Notes: generated by a model not told the origin, from the letters alone. Counted from the first letter of the stretch, positions 1 to 9,037 are shown. The stretch is DNA of 64,000 bases from Shewanella khirikhana (GCF_003957745.1 NZ_CP020373.1:4219001-4283000), one strand, 5' to 3'. Program-made: numbers and translations.

Positions 1-1572
1 GCGACTTTGGTGGCCCAATATGACGACCGGGATCAGGTCGATGTCGACAACAATCTGGTGAACGAAGCACCGCAGCAGGAAAACCGCAGCATCACTGCCC
101 GCCTGTCGCAAGATATTGGTTACGATGACAATCTTGTGCTGCGCCTTGCCAATATTCGCTCTGAGATTTTTGGCGGCCCCATGCTGGGCAAAACCTTTGC
201 CGATGGTGAGGCGGGCGGCATAGGCGGCATTTTGGCCGCCTATGATGGAGAAGGCTCAGCCACCCAGGACCTGTTTGCCGAGGGTGATGTACGAAAGCGC
301 TTCATTGGGAAGGCATGGGAGACCACAGAATGGATAGATACCGAGCGCAACGAGGCTTCGCTGGGTTGGCTGCACGAGTTTAACGACAGCTGGAACAGCC
401 ATGTCACCGTCAGCTACGCGGATCATCAGCAAGACTCCTTCTACGAGGGATTTGACTACCGTGCCAAAGACACCATGTGGTTTACCGATATCCGTATCAA
501 CCACAGCCTGACCGACAATCAGCTGCTGACCTTTGGCGGTGACATTCGCACCGAAGAGATGCGTTCACACTCGCTGGCGGGGTCGGCTAACCCGGATTAT
601 GTCTCTGATTCCTTTGACTATGACTCACAAGGCATCTATTTGCAGGATACCTGGCAGGCAACAGACAACCTTGAAATCGCCGCCGCGCTGCGCTACGACC
701 GTGTCAGTGCCGACTTTGTCGACCCGGCAAAACCGGGCGTGGAGTTGGATGAGTCGCTACTGTCGCCCCGTATTGATATACGTCTAGGACACAATGACCA
801 GTGGACGTCGCGGCTCTCGGCCGGACGCGGCTACCGCGCGCCGCTGTCGTTCTTCGAAACTGACCACGGCATTCTCGATGGCAGTCTCGGATTTGATATC
901 GACATCGACGAGCTGGAAATTTCCCATTCGGCCACCTATGCCCTCAGTTTTGAAGGCGATCGCCTCACTTCCACGGCATCGCTGGCCTGGACCGAAGTCG
1001 AGCATCTGGCTTACCTCACCACCAATGCGCAAGGGATCCCACTGCTGACCCAACTCGATCAGAAGGCATCCGTGATCACCACCGATCTGGCGCTTGGCTA
1101 TAAGGTCAGCGATGATCTCACGCTAAATTTTACCGGCGAGGTGTTCAGCTATGACTCGGTGTTTGAGTCTTCCTACTCGATAGCACCGGTGGAAGAGCGC
1201 ATCACACTGGATATGGACTGGGACTTTGAGCCATGGGAGCTATACGCCAGCCTGGTGTGGGTCGGCAGCCGCGATCTGGCCAAATACGGTTACGAGGGCT
1301 ACAACCGCCTCGATGCCATGGGGCAAGTGGTTGCCGAGTCGAAAAAAATCACCGAGGCACCGGCGTACTTCACGCTGGATATGCGCGCCAGCTACCAGAT
1401 GAACGATAACCTGTCGCTTTACGCCGGGGTCAGTAACCTGCTGGATTACACCCAGGCCGGCGATGAAGACACGCCACTGTTCTTCGATGCTGATGGCGGC
1501 TTTGACGTTGGCTACATCTACGGGCCGTTGCGTGGCCGCGAGATCTATGCCGGTTTGAAGATGGAGTTCTGA
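1..1572 (+). CDS. TonB-dependent outer-membrane receptor, C-terminal part (5' truncated by window edge)
   Basis: The reading frame is open from base 1, so the real start and the N-terminal TonB box and plug domain lie outside the window. The visible 523 residues are alternating polar/aromatic beta-strand sequence typical of a 22-stranded receptor barrel. The protein ends in GLKMEF; a C-terminal aromatic residue is the usual outer-membrane assembly signal. Family members import siderophores, haem, cobalamin or glycans using TonB-ExbBD energy; the substrate cannot be told from this part. The TGA stop overlaps the ATG of the next gene by one base, so the two are probably translated together. Confidence 0.85.
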   Translation, partial: ATLVAQYDDRDQVDVDNNLVNEAPQQENRSITARLSQDIGYDDNLVLRLANIRSEIFGGPMLGKTFADGEAGGIGGILAAYDGEGSATQDLFAEGDVRKRFIGKAWETTEWIDTERNEASLGWLHEFNDSWNSHVTVSYADHQQDSFYEGFDYRAKDTMWFTDIRINHSLTDNQLLTFGGDIRTEEMRSHSLAGSANPDYVSDSFDYDSQGIYLQDTWQATDNLEIAAALRYDRVSADFVDPAKPGVELDESLLSPRIDIRLGHNDQWTSRLSAGRGYRAPLSFFETDHGILDGSLGFDIDIDELEISHSATYALSFEGDRLTSTASLAWTEVEHLAYLTTNAQGIPLLTQLDQKASVITTDLALGYKVSDDLTLNFTGEVFSYDSVFESSYSIAPVEERITLDMDWDFEPWELYASLVWVGSRDLAKYGYEGYNRLDAMGQVVAESKKITEAPAYFTLDMRASYQMNDNLSLYAGVSNLLDYTQAGDEDTPLFFDADGGFDVGYIYGPLRGREIYAGLKMEF

Positions 1573-2039
1573 TGCGGCGGTTGATGCTGTTGGCGTTGCT
1601 GATTGGCATCTTGAGCCCGGGCCAGCCGGTCCGGGCCAATGTGCTTGGCGACTACCATTACCAAAACCTGCGTGGTGGCGAGGATGGCAGCCTGGCTGGC
1701 TTTGAGGGCAAGCCAACGCTGCTGATGTTTTTCGAGCCCGAGTGCCCCTGGTGCGTCAAGCAGGCCAGCAGTTTGCAACGGCATCGGCCAGAGTGTGTGA
1801 TTAACCAACTGGCGCTGGGCATCAATGCCGACCGCCACAGCCTCAAGCGGGCACTGCTGCGGCTTAACTTTCCCCATCCCGCCTACAAGGCGCCGCCAAA
1901 GCTGCTCAAAGACATGGGTGGCATTCCCGGCACACCTGTTATCCTGCTGCTGGGTAAACGCGGTGAGCTGCTGACCGGGGTGCGTGGTTTTACCGAGGCA
2001 GACAAGCTCTATGCCCGGCTGTGTCAAACCCGGTCGTAG
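1572..2039 (+). CDS. Periplasmic thioredoxin-like (TlpA-type) protein, CPWC
   Basis: 155 residues. An N-terminal hydrophobic stretch (about residues 4-22, ending VRA) looks like a signal peptide. A thioredoxin fold follows with redox motif C58-P-W-C61 and the cis-proline loop near T121-P122. Such proteins are periplasmic thiol-disulfide oxidoreductases, often dedicated to one partner. Its ATG overlaps the stop of the TonB receptor, suggesting a role linked to that transporter or its substrate; this link is inference. It is too short to be DsbA and lacks its helical insert. It converges with the peptidase gene downstream. Confidence 0.75.
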   Translation: MRRLMLLALLIGILSPGQPVRANVLGDYHYQNLRGGEDGSLAGFEGKPTLLMFFEPECPWCVKQASSLQRHRPECVINQLALGINADRHSLKRALLRLNFPHPAYKAPPKLLKDMGGIPGTPVILLLGKRGELLTGVRGFTEADKLYARLCQTRS

Positions 2040-2058
2040 AACTGTCAGTGCCTGATTA

Positions 2059-3552
2059 TTACAACCGCTGGCGGATCGCCTGCAGCAGCGCCTCGGTTGA
2101 CCAGTCCAGGCCGTTGTACGGCAGGTCGGGGGCGTAGTATTCGCCATTGCCGCGGCTGCGGTTCACATACACCTTGTTGGGAATGATCACGGCCCCTAGG
2201 CCGGATGGAAACGCCTCGGTACGGATATCCATGTAGCTTGAGTCGGCACTGCTTGGAGCGCCAAACAGGCGAGTGTTGTCAAATAGCTTGAACGCATCCA
2301 GCGCATCCAGGCAGGCACTGGCGCATTGGCCCGGCACCAGTGCAATCACTGCGGTTGTCAGCGCCGGGATGTCCCCAGGCTGCTCCTTCATGGCATCGGC
2401 CATGCTCATTGCCGGAACCTCATCTTTTTGTTTGAAAAAAGGCTCGTTTTGCTTAAGTGAAGCCGCCATGCCGCTGGCGGCCTCGGCGAAATACTCCAGG
2501 TACTCTGTCTGGCCCTCGCTCTCAAACTCTTTAACGATACCTTGAACATGTACGGTATTGCCGGGCGATGCCCGCCACCAGACTTCGGTGGCTGCACCCT
2601 TGGCCTCAAGGCGGCGCAACACCCGGCCTTCGCCCCACAATGCCTTGGCGACACGTTCACTCCATAAAGACGAGCCGCCCTGATTGTGGCGCAGGTCGAG
2701 CACTATGGCTTTTGCCTGTTGGAGTTTGTCCCGCTGCGCGGTGAGTTCACTCACCAGCTTGTCATAGGCGGCAGTATCATTTTCGTCCGGGGTGAAGGTT
2801 GGCATGGCTACCCAGGCAATATCCTTATGCCAACTCAGCCCCACCGGCAGACGATCGCCGTTGAAATCGCTCTGCAGTGCCTCGAGTGCCGCTTCCGGCC
2901 GCGCTGACCAGCTCAGTGTAAGGCTCTGCTTGCCCTTGGCAGTATCAAACTCACAGCGCTCCGGGGTTGTGATAAAGGGATTGCCATAGTCAGAGAGCAC
3001 CCGATGGCCGAAGCGCCATTTGTGGCCTGGCTGATCTTTTTGCCCCTGAAATTGGAATACCCGCTCATCGAACAGTGTATCGACGGATTTAACGTCGCAG
3101 CCCAGCACCTTATCGCCGCGCTTAAGCTGTGGCAGATCGCTGTAAGACACCCACAGGTCGTTGCCACGCCAGACAGTATTAAATCCCGGCCAGCGGGTTT
3201 GCGGAAACCCCGGGTGCTTAAAATCGGTATAGGCGCCGGCATGACCATCCTGCAGCACAGTGCTGAAACGGCCGATGGCCATCACATAACTGATGGGGTC
3301 GGTTACTTTGGGAACCAAGGCCAGCGCGTCGTCGCGCGCCTTTTCGAGCTGGGCGCCGAAGCCGGGATTGAGTGGGTCGAACATGCCTGGATGGTTGTCG
3401 TGGGTGATTTGATACGCAGCTTCTATGTCGGCTTTGGCTGCACTGGCCCAGGCTTCAGCGGTTTGCGGCAGTGCTGGCTCGGCGGCGGCGAACAGGGGCA
3501 ACAGGGCTGAGATAGCGGCAGCTACTTTCAGTTTAGATAGGTTCGTTTTCAT
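2059..3552 (-). CDS. Exported S41-family (C-terminal-processing-like) peptidase
   Basis: About 497 residues from an ATG preceded by AGGAAGG. A longer in-frame start 36 bases upstream has no ribosome site, so the shorter form is preferred. A signal peptide ends near AAAEPA. The C-terminal half carries S41 hallmarks: the strand VLDLRHNQGG and a CASACLDA segment holding the likely nucleophilic serine. The region before it resembles the helical or PDZ-like part of tail-specific proteases but no clear PDZ was seen. It probably cleaves or scavenges periplasmic peptides; the substrate is unknown. It is transcribed away from the lipoprotein gene at 3717. Confidence 0.7.
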   Translation of the reverse strand: MKTNLSKLKVAAAISALLPLFAAAEPALPQTAEAWASAAKADIEAAYQITHDNHPGMFDPLNPGFGAQLEKARDDALALVPKVTDPISYVMAIGRFSTVLQDGHAGAYTDFKHPGFPQTRWPGFNTVWRGNDLWVSYSDLPQLKRGDKVLGCDVKSVDTLFDERVFQFQGQKDQPGHKWRFGHRVLSDYGNPFITTPERCEFDTAKGKQSLTLSWSARPEAALEALQSDFNGDRLPVGLSWHKDIAWVAMPTFTPDENDTAAYDKLVSELTAQRDKLQQAKAIVLDLRHNQGGSSLWSERVAKALWGEGRVLRRLEAKGAATEVWWRASPGNTVHVQGIVKEFESEGQTEYLEYFAEAASGMAASLKQNEPFFKQKDEVPAMSMADAMKEQPGDIPALTTAVIALVPGQCASACLDALDAFKLFDNTRLFGAPSSADSSYMDIRTEAFPSGLGAVIIPNKVYVNRSRGNGEYYAPDLPYNGLDWSTEALLQAIRQRL

Positions 3553-3716
3553 GGGCCTTCCTGGCTTATTTTTCAGTGTGTTATCCAAAGATTTTTAATC
3601 TATCCCGCTTACGGATATTTGCCAAGGGTGATGTCGAAAGTGACAACTGACACATGTTTGCTGCCCGGCATCGCCTTAGTCTTGGACAAAGGTTAACGGC
3701 AAATCCGGAGGGAACC

Positions 3717-4361
3717 ATGAAAGCCGCATATCTGCTTCTGCTATTGCCCCTGTGTGGTTGTAACAGCGAGTCGCTGGAAACCGCCAACTTCGGCTCAAAC
3801 TACTACAAAAACAAGTATCAGCTGATCAATGCCACCGACCATGAGGTGGGTTTTTATATCGCCAACTTTGACCTGCAGGGCAAAGCGCGCGATCCGGCCA
3901 ACAGCAAATACCACTATAAGACTCTGCCGGTGGGCGCAACTGCCGAAACCATCAGTCATGAAGTCAATGTGGAAGAGCGCATCAGTGCCTATGTGGCGGT
4001 GGAGGGTATGTCGCTGAGTGCCAAAACTACCCTCAAAGTGAAAAGGGAGCGCCGCTATCATTTTCTGGCCTGGCAAGGGGATGGCCCGCTGGATGTGCGG
4101 GTATTTGCCATGGAACGTAAGGACGTGAACAGCGAATTTTCACTGCGGATATTTGCCGCCGATGCGCTCAGCCTCAAGGTGGAAGGGAAAGACTACAGTC
4201 TCAGTCGCGGTGAGCTGAAAGGGCGATTCATTTTGCAAAACTGCGCTGGCACTATCGAGGTGAATAACATTGCGGTGGATGTGTGTGATGGCTCCCTCGG
4301 CAGCTCCTACTTGCTGGTCATTGACAAGCAGGGCCGCAGAGGGCTTTATCAAGAGCTGTGA
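3717..4361 (+). CDS. Putative lipoprotein of unknown function
   Basis: The start chosen is the ATG 7 bases after a GGAGG ribosome site; the frame continues upstream but without a signal. Residues 1-17 are a lipoprotein signal peptide with lipobox LCGC, so the mature protein would be lipidated at the cysteine and anchored in the inner or outer membrane. The remaining roughly 197 residues are beta-rich with a cysteine pair near the C-terminus (QNCAGT...DVCDG). No family was recognised. The stop overlaps the region where the histidine kinase gene starts, so it may be co-transcribed with that two-component system and serve as an accessory or sensed envelope component (inference). Confidence 0.65.
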   Translation: MKAAYLLLLLPLCGCNSESLETANFGSNYYKNKYQLINATDHEVGFYIANFDLQGKARDPANSKYHYKTLPVGATAETISHEVNVEERISAYVAVEGMSLSAKTTLKVKRERRYHFLAWQGDGPLDVRVFAMERKDVNSEFSLRIFAADALSLKVEGKDYSLSRGELKGRFILQNCAGTIEVNNIAVDVCDGSLGSSYLLVIDKQGRRGLYQEL

Positions 4362-4378
4362 TCATCAAGGATGTGACT

Positions 4379-5560
4379 ATGGAAGCGTTACAACGGGGTT
4401 GGCAACAAAGGTGGCTGCAACGGATTTGGCAGCAACGGGATGTGCCCAGCCGCGCCGCGCCCGAAAGCCCGGGGCATATTTTGCTGTTGCTGCTGGTGTG
4501 TGTACCTGTGCTTTGGTACACGCTCAGCCAAATCTGGCAGGGCCATGATTTGCGCTTTGATATGCCGCCGCTGCCGGCCATAGTGCTGGTGTGTGGTCTT
4601 ACGCTGGTGTTTGCCTTCGCAAATGCCACCGCCATGACACCGATGCGGCGACTGATGTTTCAGGTTCCCGCCATGTTGGCGCTGCTGCTGTTGGTGGCCA
4701 ACGGCATCATTCTTATCCTGAGCATTATTCTGATGACCAATCTGCCCAGCGTGATGCCGCTGCGCCGCTGTATTGCCGTGGCCATCGCCCTGCCAATGTT
4801 GTATGTGGCCACCACCGACATGGAATACAGCTGGACCAATGGTGTGCTCTACAGCGCCTACAACCTGTTTTCACTGCGGCTGTCCTGGGCCAATTTAAAA
4901 GAGAGCGAGGCCAACGAGGCCAACCGCCAATTGCTGCGGGAGCTTGGCGCGACCCAGACACTGCTGGCGGATACCGCCAAGCGCGACGAACGGCTTCGCA
5001 TTGCCCGCGATTTGCACGACCTGATGGGCCACCGCCTGACAGCGCTTAATTTACAACTGGAGCTGATGCGCCAGCTCGGTGGCCAGCCGGAACCGGCCCA
5101 GCTGGATAAAGCCAAGGGGCTCGCCGAAGATCTGATGGCCGATGTGCGCCGGGCGGTGTCGGATATTCGCAGTCTGTCGGGGCTGGATTTGAGCCAGAGT
5201 CTGTCGGCCCTGGTTGATGACTGCGACAAGCCCAGGGTGATCCTCGCCATCGATGACAAGGTGCGCTGCGCCAATGCTGCGGTGGCCGAGCTGCTGCTGC
5301 GTGCCACCCAGGAAGCCATCACCAATATCCGTCGCCACAGTCAGGCCAGTGAATGTCGGCTGGAGATCTGGCGCGACCATGCCTTCCTCTATTGGCAGGC
5401 CAGTGACAACGGCGCCATGATCACCAGCCTCGAACCCGGTAATGGTCTCAAGGGTATGCAGGAGCGGGTTGAGGCCTTGGATGGTGAACTGGATGTTGCC
5501 TGTGGTCTGGGATTGACGTTGACCATCAGCCTGCCACTGACGCTGGTGGAGGGTGCCTGA
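4379..5560 (+). CDS. Sensor histidine kinase, NarL/DesK type (HisKA_3)
   Basis: 393 residues from an ATG preceded by AAGGA; a GTG at 4358 is an alternative start. The N-terminal half holds several membrane segments (about residues 33-55, 65-85, 97-123 and 133-150). A coiled region leads to a HisKA_3 H-box RIARDLHDLMGH with the phospho-acceptor histidine near residue 213. A HATPase domain follows with N-box EAITNIRRHS and G-box NGLKGM. There is no extended periplasmic sensor domain, so the signal is probably sensed in or at the membrane, as in DesK. The response regulator gene overlaps its stop codon. What it senses is unknown. Confidence 0.85.
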   Translation: MEALQRGWQQRWLQRIWQQRDVPSRAAPESPGHILLLLLVCVPVLWYTLSQIWQGHDLRFDMPPLPAIVLVCGLTLVFAFANATAMTPMRRLMFQVPAMLALLLLVANGIILILSIILMTNLPSVMPLRRCIAVAIALPMLYVATTDMEYSWTNGVLYSAYNLFSLRLSWANLKESEANEANRQLLRELGATQTLLADTAKRDERLRIARDLHDLMGHRLTALNLQLELMRQLGGQPEPAQLDKAKGLAEDLMADVRRAVSDIRSLSGLDLSQSLSALVDDCDKPRVILAIDDKVRCANAAVAELLLRATQEAITNIRRHSQASECRLEIWRDHAFLYWQASDNGAMITSLEPGNGLKGMQERVEALDGELDVACGLGLTLTISLPLTLVEGA

Positions 5561-6282
5561 TGTCAGCCAGTCAAGTGTCGGCAGTGCCACCGCAACAGCC
5601 GAAAATAGATACCAATTCGGCCAACAACGCTGCCGTGAAGGTGATGGTGGTGGATGATCAGCTGCTGGTGCTGGAGGGGCTTTGCAGCCTGCTCTCACTG
5701 CACGGGGCCATTAAAGTGGTGGCCAAAGCCACCTCGGCTGAGGCGCTGCCTGATGCCCTCGCCGCCAGCGGCGCAGAGCTGCTCATCATGGATGTGCGCA
5801 TGCCAGGGCTGTCAGGCATTGAGGCGCTGAAGCTGCTACGTGAGCAAGAGCGGTTGGCAGGCAGTGCGCCAATACCGGTGCTGATGTTGTCGACCTTCGA
5901 TGAGCACGAGCTGGTACTGGAGAGTTTGCGGCTGGGGGCGCAGGGCTATTTGCGTAAAGACATCAGCTTTCAAAGCCTCACAGAGGCGGTGTTGAAGCTC
6001 GCCGCAGGTAAGCGCCATATTCAACCAGCTGTCACCGCTGGGGTGGTGAGCCGGGCCGAGCTTGAATCCCTCAATCGCGACCTGCCGTACACGCCGCTGT
6101 CGGACTGCGAGCTGGACGTGCTGCGACTAATGGCGGCGGGATACTCCAATGTGGAAATTGCCTCGGCGTTGTTTAAGTCCCGCGGCACCATTCGCAATCA
6201 GGTGTCGTCCATTCTCACCAAGCTGGTGGCCCGTGACCGCACCCGCGCCGTGCTGCGCGGCATCGAACTCAAGCTGCTGTAA
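5560..6282 (+). CDS. Response regulator, NarL/LuxR family
   Basis: 240 residues starting at an ATG that overlaps the kinase TGA (translational coupling). An unusual polar extension of about 25 residues precedes the receiver domain. The receiver has the acidic pair V-D-D at about 31-33, phospho-acceptor D78 (LLIMDVRMPG) and the conserved lysine in YLRKD. A LuxR-type helix-turn-helix follows (about residues 175-235, PLSDCELDVLRLMAAGYSN). It is the DNA-binding partner of the kinase just upstream. Targets are unknown; the neighbouring lipoprotein and S41 peptidase are possible ones (inference). Confidence 0.87.
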   Translation: MSASQVSAVPPQQPKIDTNSANNAAVKVMVVDDQLLVLEGLCSLLSLHGAIKVVAKATSAEALPDALAASGAELLIMDVRMPGLSGIEALKLLREQERLAGSAPIPVLMLSTFDEHELVLESLRLGAQGYLRKDISFQSLTEAVLKLAAGKRHIQPAVTAGVVSRAELESLNRDLPYTPLSDCELDVLRLMAAGYSNVEIASALFKSRGTIRNQVSSILTKLVARDRTRAVLRGIELKLL

Positions 6283-6331
6283 CTGTGCTTTTTAGCGGGT
6301 GCGTGCCTCTGCTATCCACTCAGCCATCCAC

Positions 6332-7072
6332 TCAGGTATCCAGCCAGCGGCGGAATTCGGCGCTGCGGGTCTTGCTGGTGATAAGCGGCTCATCGAGGCA
6401 GGAAAGATACACAGCCAGAGTATCTTTGCCATAATTTTCAAATCGTTCGACAAAGTTGATATTCACCATGTCGCTGCGGCTGATGCGAAAGAACACCTCG
6501 GGGTCGAGCTGGGTTTGCAGTTCGTTGATGGAGCCCGAGGTGAGCATATGGTGCTCGCCGCTTGTGTCGCAGGCCATCACCACCCCGCCGGAGGTGCGAA
6601 AACAGGCCACGTCGGTAAGCGCTAATACCTGCATCCCCTGGGCCTTTTTCAGCAGCAGCCGACTCTTATAGTTGCCCGCTTTGGCGGCGGCCCTGGCGGC
6701 CAGGCTCAGTTTGAGCTGCTCGAAGTTGGCCATGGCTTCGCTGAAACGCTTAAAGGAAAAGGGCTTCAGCAGATACTCGATGCCCTGATTGGCAAAGGCC
6801 TGCATCCAGTATTGCTCGTAAGAGGTGGTAAAAATCACCGGGCAGGGCAAATCCAGCGCCTGCATGGCAGTAAACACCTGACCATCCAGCAATTCCACAT
6901 CAGAAAATATCAGCTCGGGCGCCGCTATCCCCTGTGGCTGCTCGAAAAAGCCAATCACTTCATCCACCCGAGACAGCACCGCCAGCACTTCGGCGCCGTC
7001 GAAATAGCGCTCGATATAGCCTATCAGTTTATCTGCCGCCAGCGGCTCGTCTTCAATGACCAGTATTTTCAC
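6332..7072 (-). CDS. LytTR-family response regulator
   Basis: 246 residues. A CheY-like receiver (IEDEP start, phospho-acceptor D58 in IFSDVE, lysine in YLLKPF) is followed by a LytTR DNA-binding domain from about residue 145 (ACFRTSGGVVMAC...FFRISRSDMVNINFVERFE). This is the architecture of YehT/BtsR and LytR regulators. It is the last gene of a three-gene operon with the LytS-type kinase 27 bases upstream and the membrane-anchored unknown protein before that. LytTR domains bind paired direct repeats, but I could not identify a site with confidence in the operon's own leader. Confidence 0.87.
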   Translation of the reverse strand: MKILVIEDEPLAADKLIGYIERYFDGAEVLAVLSRVDEVIGFFEQPQGIAAPELIFSDVELLDGQVFTAMQALDLPCPVIFTTSYEQYWMQAFANQGIEYLLKPFSFKRFSEAMANFEQLKLSLAARAAAKAGNYKSRLLLKKAQGMQVLALTDVACFRTSGGVVMACDTSGEHHMLTSGSINELQTQLDPEVFFRISRSDMVNINFVERFENYGKDTLAVYLSCLDEPLITSKTRSAEFRRWLDT

Positions 7073-7099
7073 GCCTTCTCCCTGTGTGATGGCCGCCGG

Positions 7100-8197
7100 T
7101 CAGGCGGCGGGTCTGTTGGTGGTATGAGTTGTGGTGGCGGTTTTTGGCTCGGCGCTGCTTTGCACCTTTGCTGTCGCCGCGTTTTGCAATGGAATGGCAA
7201 TGCAGAACTCGCCATTGTCCTTGGTTACCCGAATGTCCCGGCCGCACAGGCTCAGGCTGCGGGCGGAAAGATTGGCAAGCCCAAGGCCGCTGGAAGCCGG
7301 TTTAAAGGCCTTTTCACGCATCGGGTTGCGGATTTGGATTTCGCCCTCGCGGATCTGCACCCTGATGGGCAGCGGCGCGGTGCTGTCACCCTGATTGTGT
7401 TTCACCGCATTTTCGAGGGTTAACTGCAAGGTGCAGGGCGGAAGCAGTTGACTGAGCGCTGCGGCATCGTCGGTGAAATCCGGCAGCTCAAGCCGATAGG
7501 CGCCATTGAAGCGAATATCCAAAAGCGCCATATAGTCCCGGGCAAAATCGAGTTCCTGATGCAGCGGCACCAAAGGCCGCTCACGGTTTTCCAGCACATA
7601 GCGGTAGATGTCGCAAAAGGTGTGCAGAAACTCCTCTGCCTCGTCCGGGTCTTTACTGATAAGTGCCGACAATACATTGAGATTATTGAATAAAAAGTGC
7701 GGGTCCAGCTGAGCCTGCAACAGGGCAACCTGACGTTCGAGGGCGAGTTTTTTCTCCCGCTCAAGCGCCACGGCTTGCTGCTGGTGGTTGTCCAGCACCT
7801 TGAGCACCAGGGTAACGCCGCCCACCATCAGGTGCAGCGCCAGATTGGTGGCGATGGACAGCAGCAGATGGTAGCCATCGATATGCTGCAAACCGGCGGC
7901 GATTTCGATGGGCAGGGTGGCAATGCTCATCAGCAGCGCAAAGGCGATGGCGGAAACCAGATACACCTTGATGTAGTGGCTCGGACGCGGGCTGAGCCCT
8001 TGGCCTTTGCTCAGCAGCTGATAGCATTTTAGGGTCAGCCACTGGGCCACAAAGGATTGCAGCGCAATCCAAACCGGGGCATCAAAATGCACCACCAAAG
8101 GCTCATCGGGGCCGGTTCTCAGCAGGGCGGCGTAAAAGGCCACCGCCAGTGAGAATGCAAAAATTGCCAGAATGTTGAGTAGCTTAGCCATTGCCAT
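7100..8197 (-). CDS. LytS/YehU-type sensor histidine kinase
   Basis: 365 residues with four predicted membrane helices (about 7-25, 43-61, 76-100 and 108-134). A short linker with a coiled region leads to a His_kinase domain whose acceptor is H167 in LDPHFLFNNLN. An HATPase part follows with LTLENAVKHN and GLGLANL. No GAF or 5TM-LYT sensor domain was recognised, so the signal may come through the membrane helices. The C-terminal about 25 residues are low-complexity (A/T/K rich). Its ATG overlaps the TAA of the upstream unknown gene by one base and its partner regulator follows. Confidence 0.85.
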   Translation of the reverse strand: MAMAKLLNILAIFAFSLAVAFYAALLRTGPDEPLVVHFDAPVWIALQSFVAQWLTLKCYQLLSKGQGLSPRPSHYIKVYLVSAIAFALLMSIATLPIEIAAGLQHIDGYHLLLSIATNLALHLMVGGVTLVLKVLDNHQQQAVALEREKKLALERQVALLQAQLDPHFLFNNLNVLSALISKDPDEAEEFLHTFCDIYRYVLENRERPLVPLHQELDFARDYMALLDIRFNGAYRLELPDFTDDAAALSQLLPPCTLQLTLENAVKHNQGDSTAPLPIRVQIREGEIQIRNPMREKAFKPASSGLGLANLSARSLSLCGRDIRVTKDNGEFCIAIPLQNAATAKVQSSAEPKTATTTHTTNRPAA

Positions 8198-8937
8198 TAG
8201 TTAGTCCCTTCAGGAAGACGGAGTATAACCTGACCTTTTTCGTCGAGGAACTCCAGCTTGGCTTCGCCGCTTTCGGTCACGACCATCTGGATGCGTTTGT
8301 TGCCATCGGTGTCGTGCAGCTGCAATTTGGCATCGCCATTGAGGGTGCCGTAAAAGGCGCGGTAGGTGCCAAGCTGCTTGTCTTTCTCAAGCTGGGCGTA
8401 AATGGCTTCGGCAGTGGCTGTGTCGCCTGCTTTGCTCGCCTCCAGATATTCGCGCACTTTGGCGAAGTCCATTTCCTGGTCGCTGCGGTCCATCACAGTC
8501 AGGCCGGTCAGCTGATAATCGCCCTGTTCTATGTGCTGCATCATCAGGGTTTGGTCCTGGTTGTAGCGGTCAAAGCTGATGTGCAGGCCGTGGTCTACCT
8601 GGCCGTCTTTCTTGTGGCCGCGGAACACAAAACCGCCGTTTTCGGTGCCTTCGTCGTTATAGAAAATCATGCCGGGGCGGGCTTCTTCACTGCGCCATAC
8701 TTCCTTGCCGTACTTGTCGACCCCGGGGGAGCGCTCGGAGTTGGCCAGCACCATGCGGTTAAAGCCGCTCTTTTCGACTATGTTGATCCGCTCAACTGAG
8801 ATTTCATCGAACACCTTGGGGGCGCTTGCCTGATACAGCTGCAAGGCGCCAAGGGCAACCAAGCCGCCCAGCAGCACGCCATTGATGAGTTTTTGCCTTG
8901 AAAGCTGTTTTTCTAATTTATTGAGTGCGTTATCCAT
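8197..8937 (-). CDS. Single-pass membrane protein of unknown function, first gene of LytS/LytTR operon
   Basis: 246 residues. A charged N-terminus (about 1-16) is followed by one hydrophobic segment (about 18-36), after which the protein should face the periplasm. The periplasmic part is hydrophilic with repeated short beta-like elements (GDAKLQLHDTDGNKRIQ, GEAKLEFLDEKGQVILRLPEG). These resemble repeated units of extracellular beta proteins, but no named family was recognised. Overlap with the kinase start suggests obligate co-translation, so it may be a sensor partner or output of the two-component pair (inference). The start is supported by GGAG six bases before the ATG, inside a hairpin described separately. 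Confidence 0.7.
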   Translation of the reverse strand: MDNALNKLEKQLSRQKLINGVLLGGLVALGALQLYQASAPKVFDEISVERINIVEKSGFNRMVLANSERSPGVDKYGKEVWRSEEARPGMIFYNDEGTENGGFVFRGHKKDGQVDHGLHISFDRYNQDQTLMMQHIEQGDYQLTGLTVMDRSDQEMDFAKVREYLEASKAGDTATAEAIYAQLEKDKQLGTYRAFYGTLNGDAKLQLHDTDGNKRIQMVVTESGEAKLEFLDEKGQVILRLPEGTN

Positions 8938-8988
8938 TGTTGGCTCCGTGATTTATCGGTTGCGACTGCATCGCAGTTGTTGGAGCCA
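8938..8988 (-). promoter_or_regulatory. 5' leader hairpin sequestering the Shine-Dalgarno of the 8197-8937 gene
   Basis: On the minus strand the bases just before the ATG read GGAGCCAACA, with GGAG as the ribosome site. GGAGCCA (8941-8947 on the plus strand as its complement) can pair perfectly with TGGCTCC encoded at 8982-8988. An inner hairpin TGCGA/TCGCA lies within the loop. A 7-bp GC-rich stem closing over the ribosome site is a typical translational off-switch arrangement. The base pairing is seen directly; function is inferred. Confidence 0.45.
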
Positions 8989-8999
8989 GAATAGGCAAA

Positions 9000-9037
9000 C
9001 AAAAACCCCCGCTACAGTGAGAAACCCTGAGCGGGGG
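9000..9037 (-). terminator. Rho-independent terminator after the MerR-methyltransferase gene
   Basis: Read on the minus strand, CCCCCGCT (9030-9037) pairs with AGCGGGGG (9006-9013) across a 16-base loop and is followed by TTTTTGTTTG. A second copy of the CCCCCGCT arm (9051-9058) lies just upstream and could compete for the same partner. It separates the MerR gene from the LytS/LytTR operon. Confidence 0.6.
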
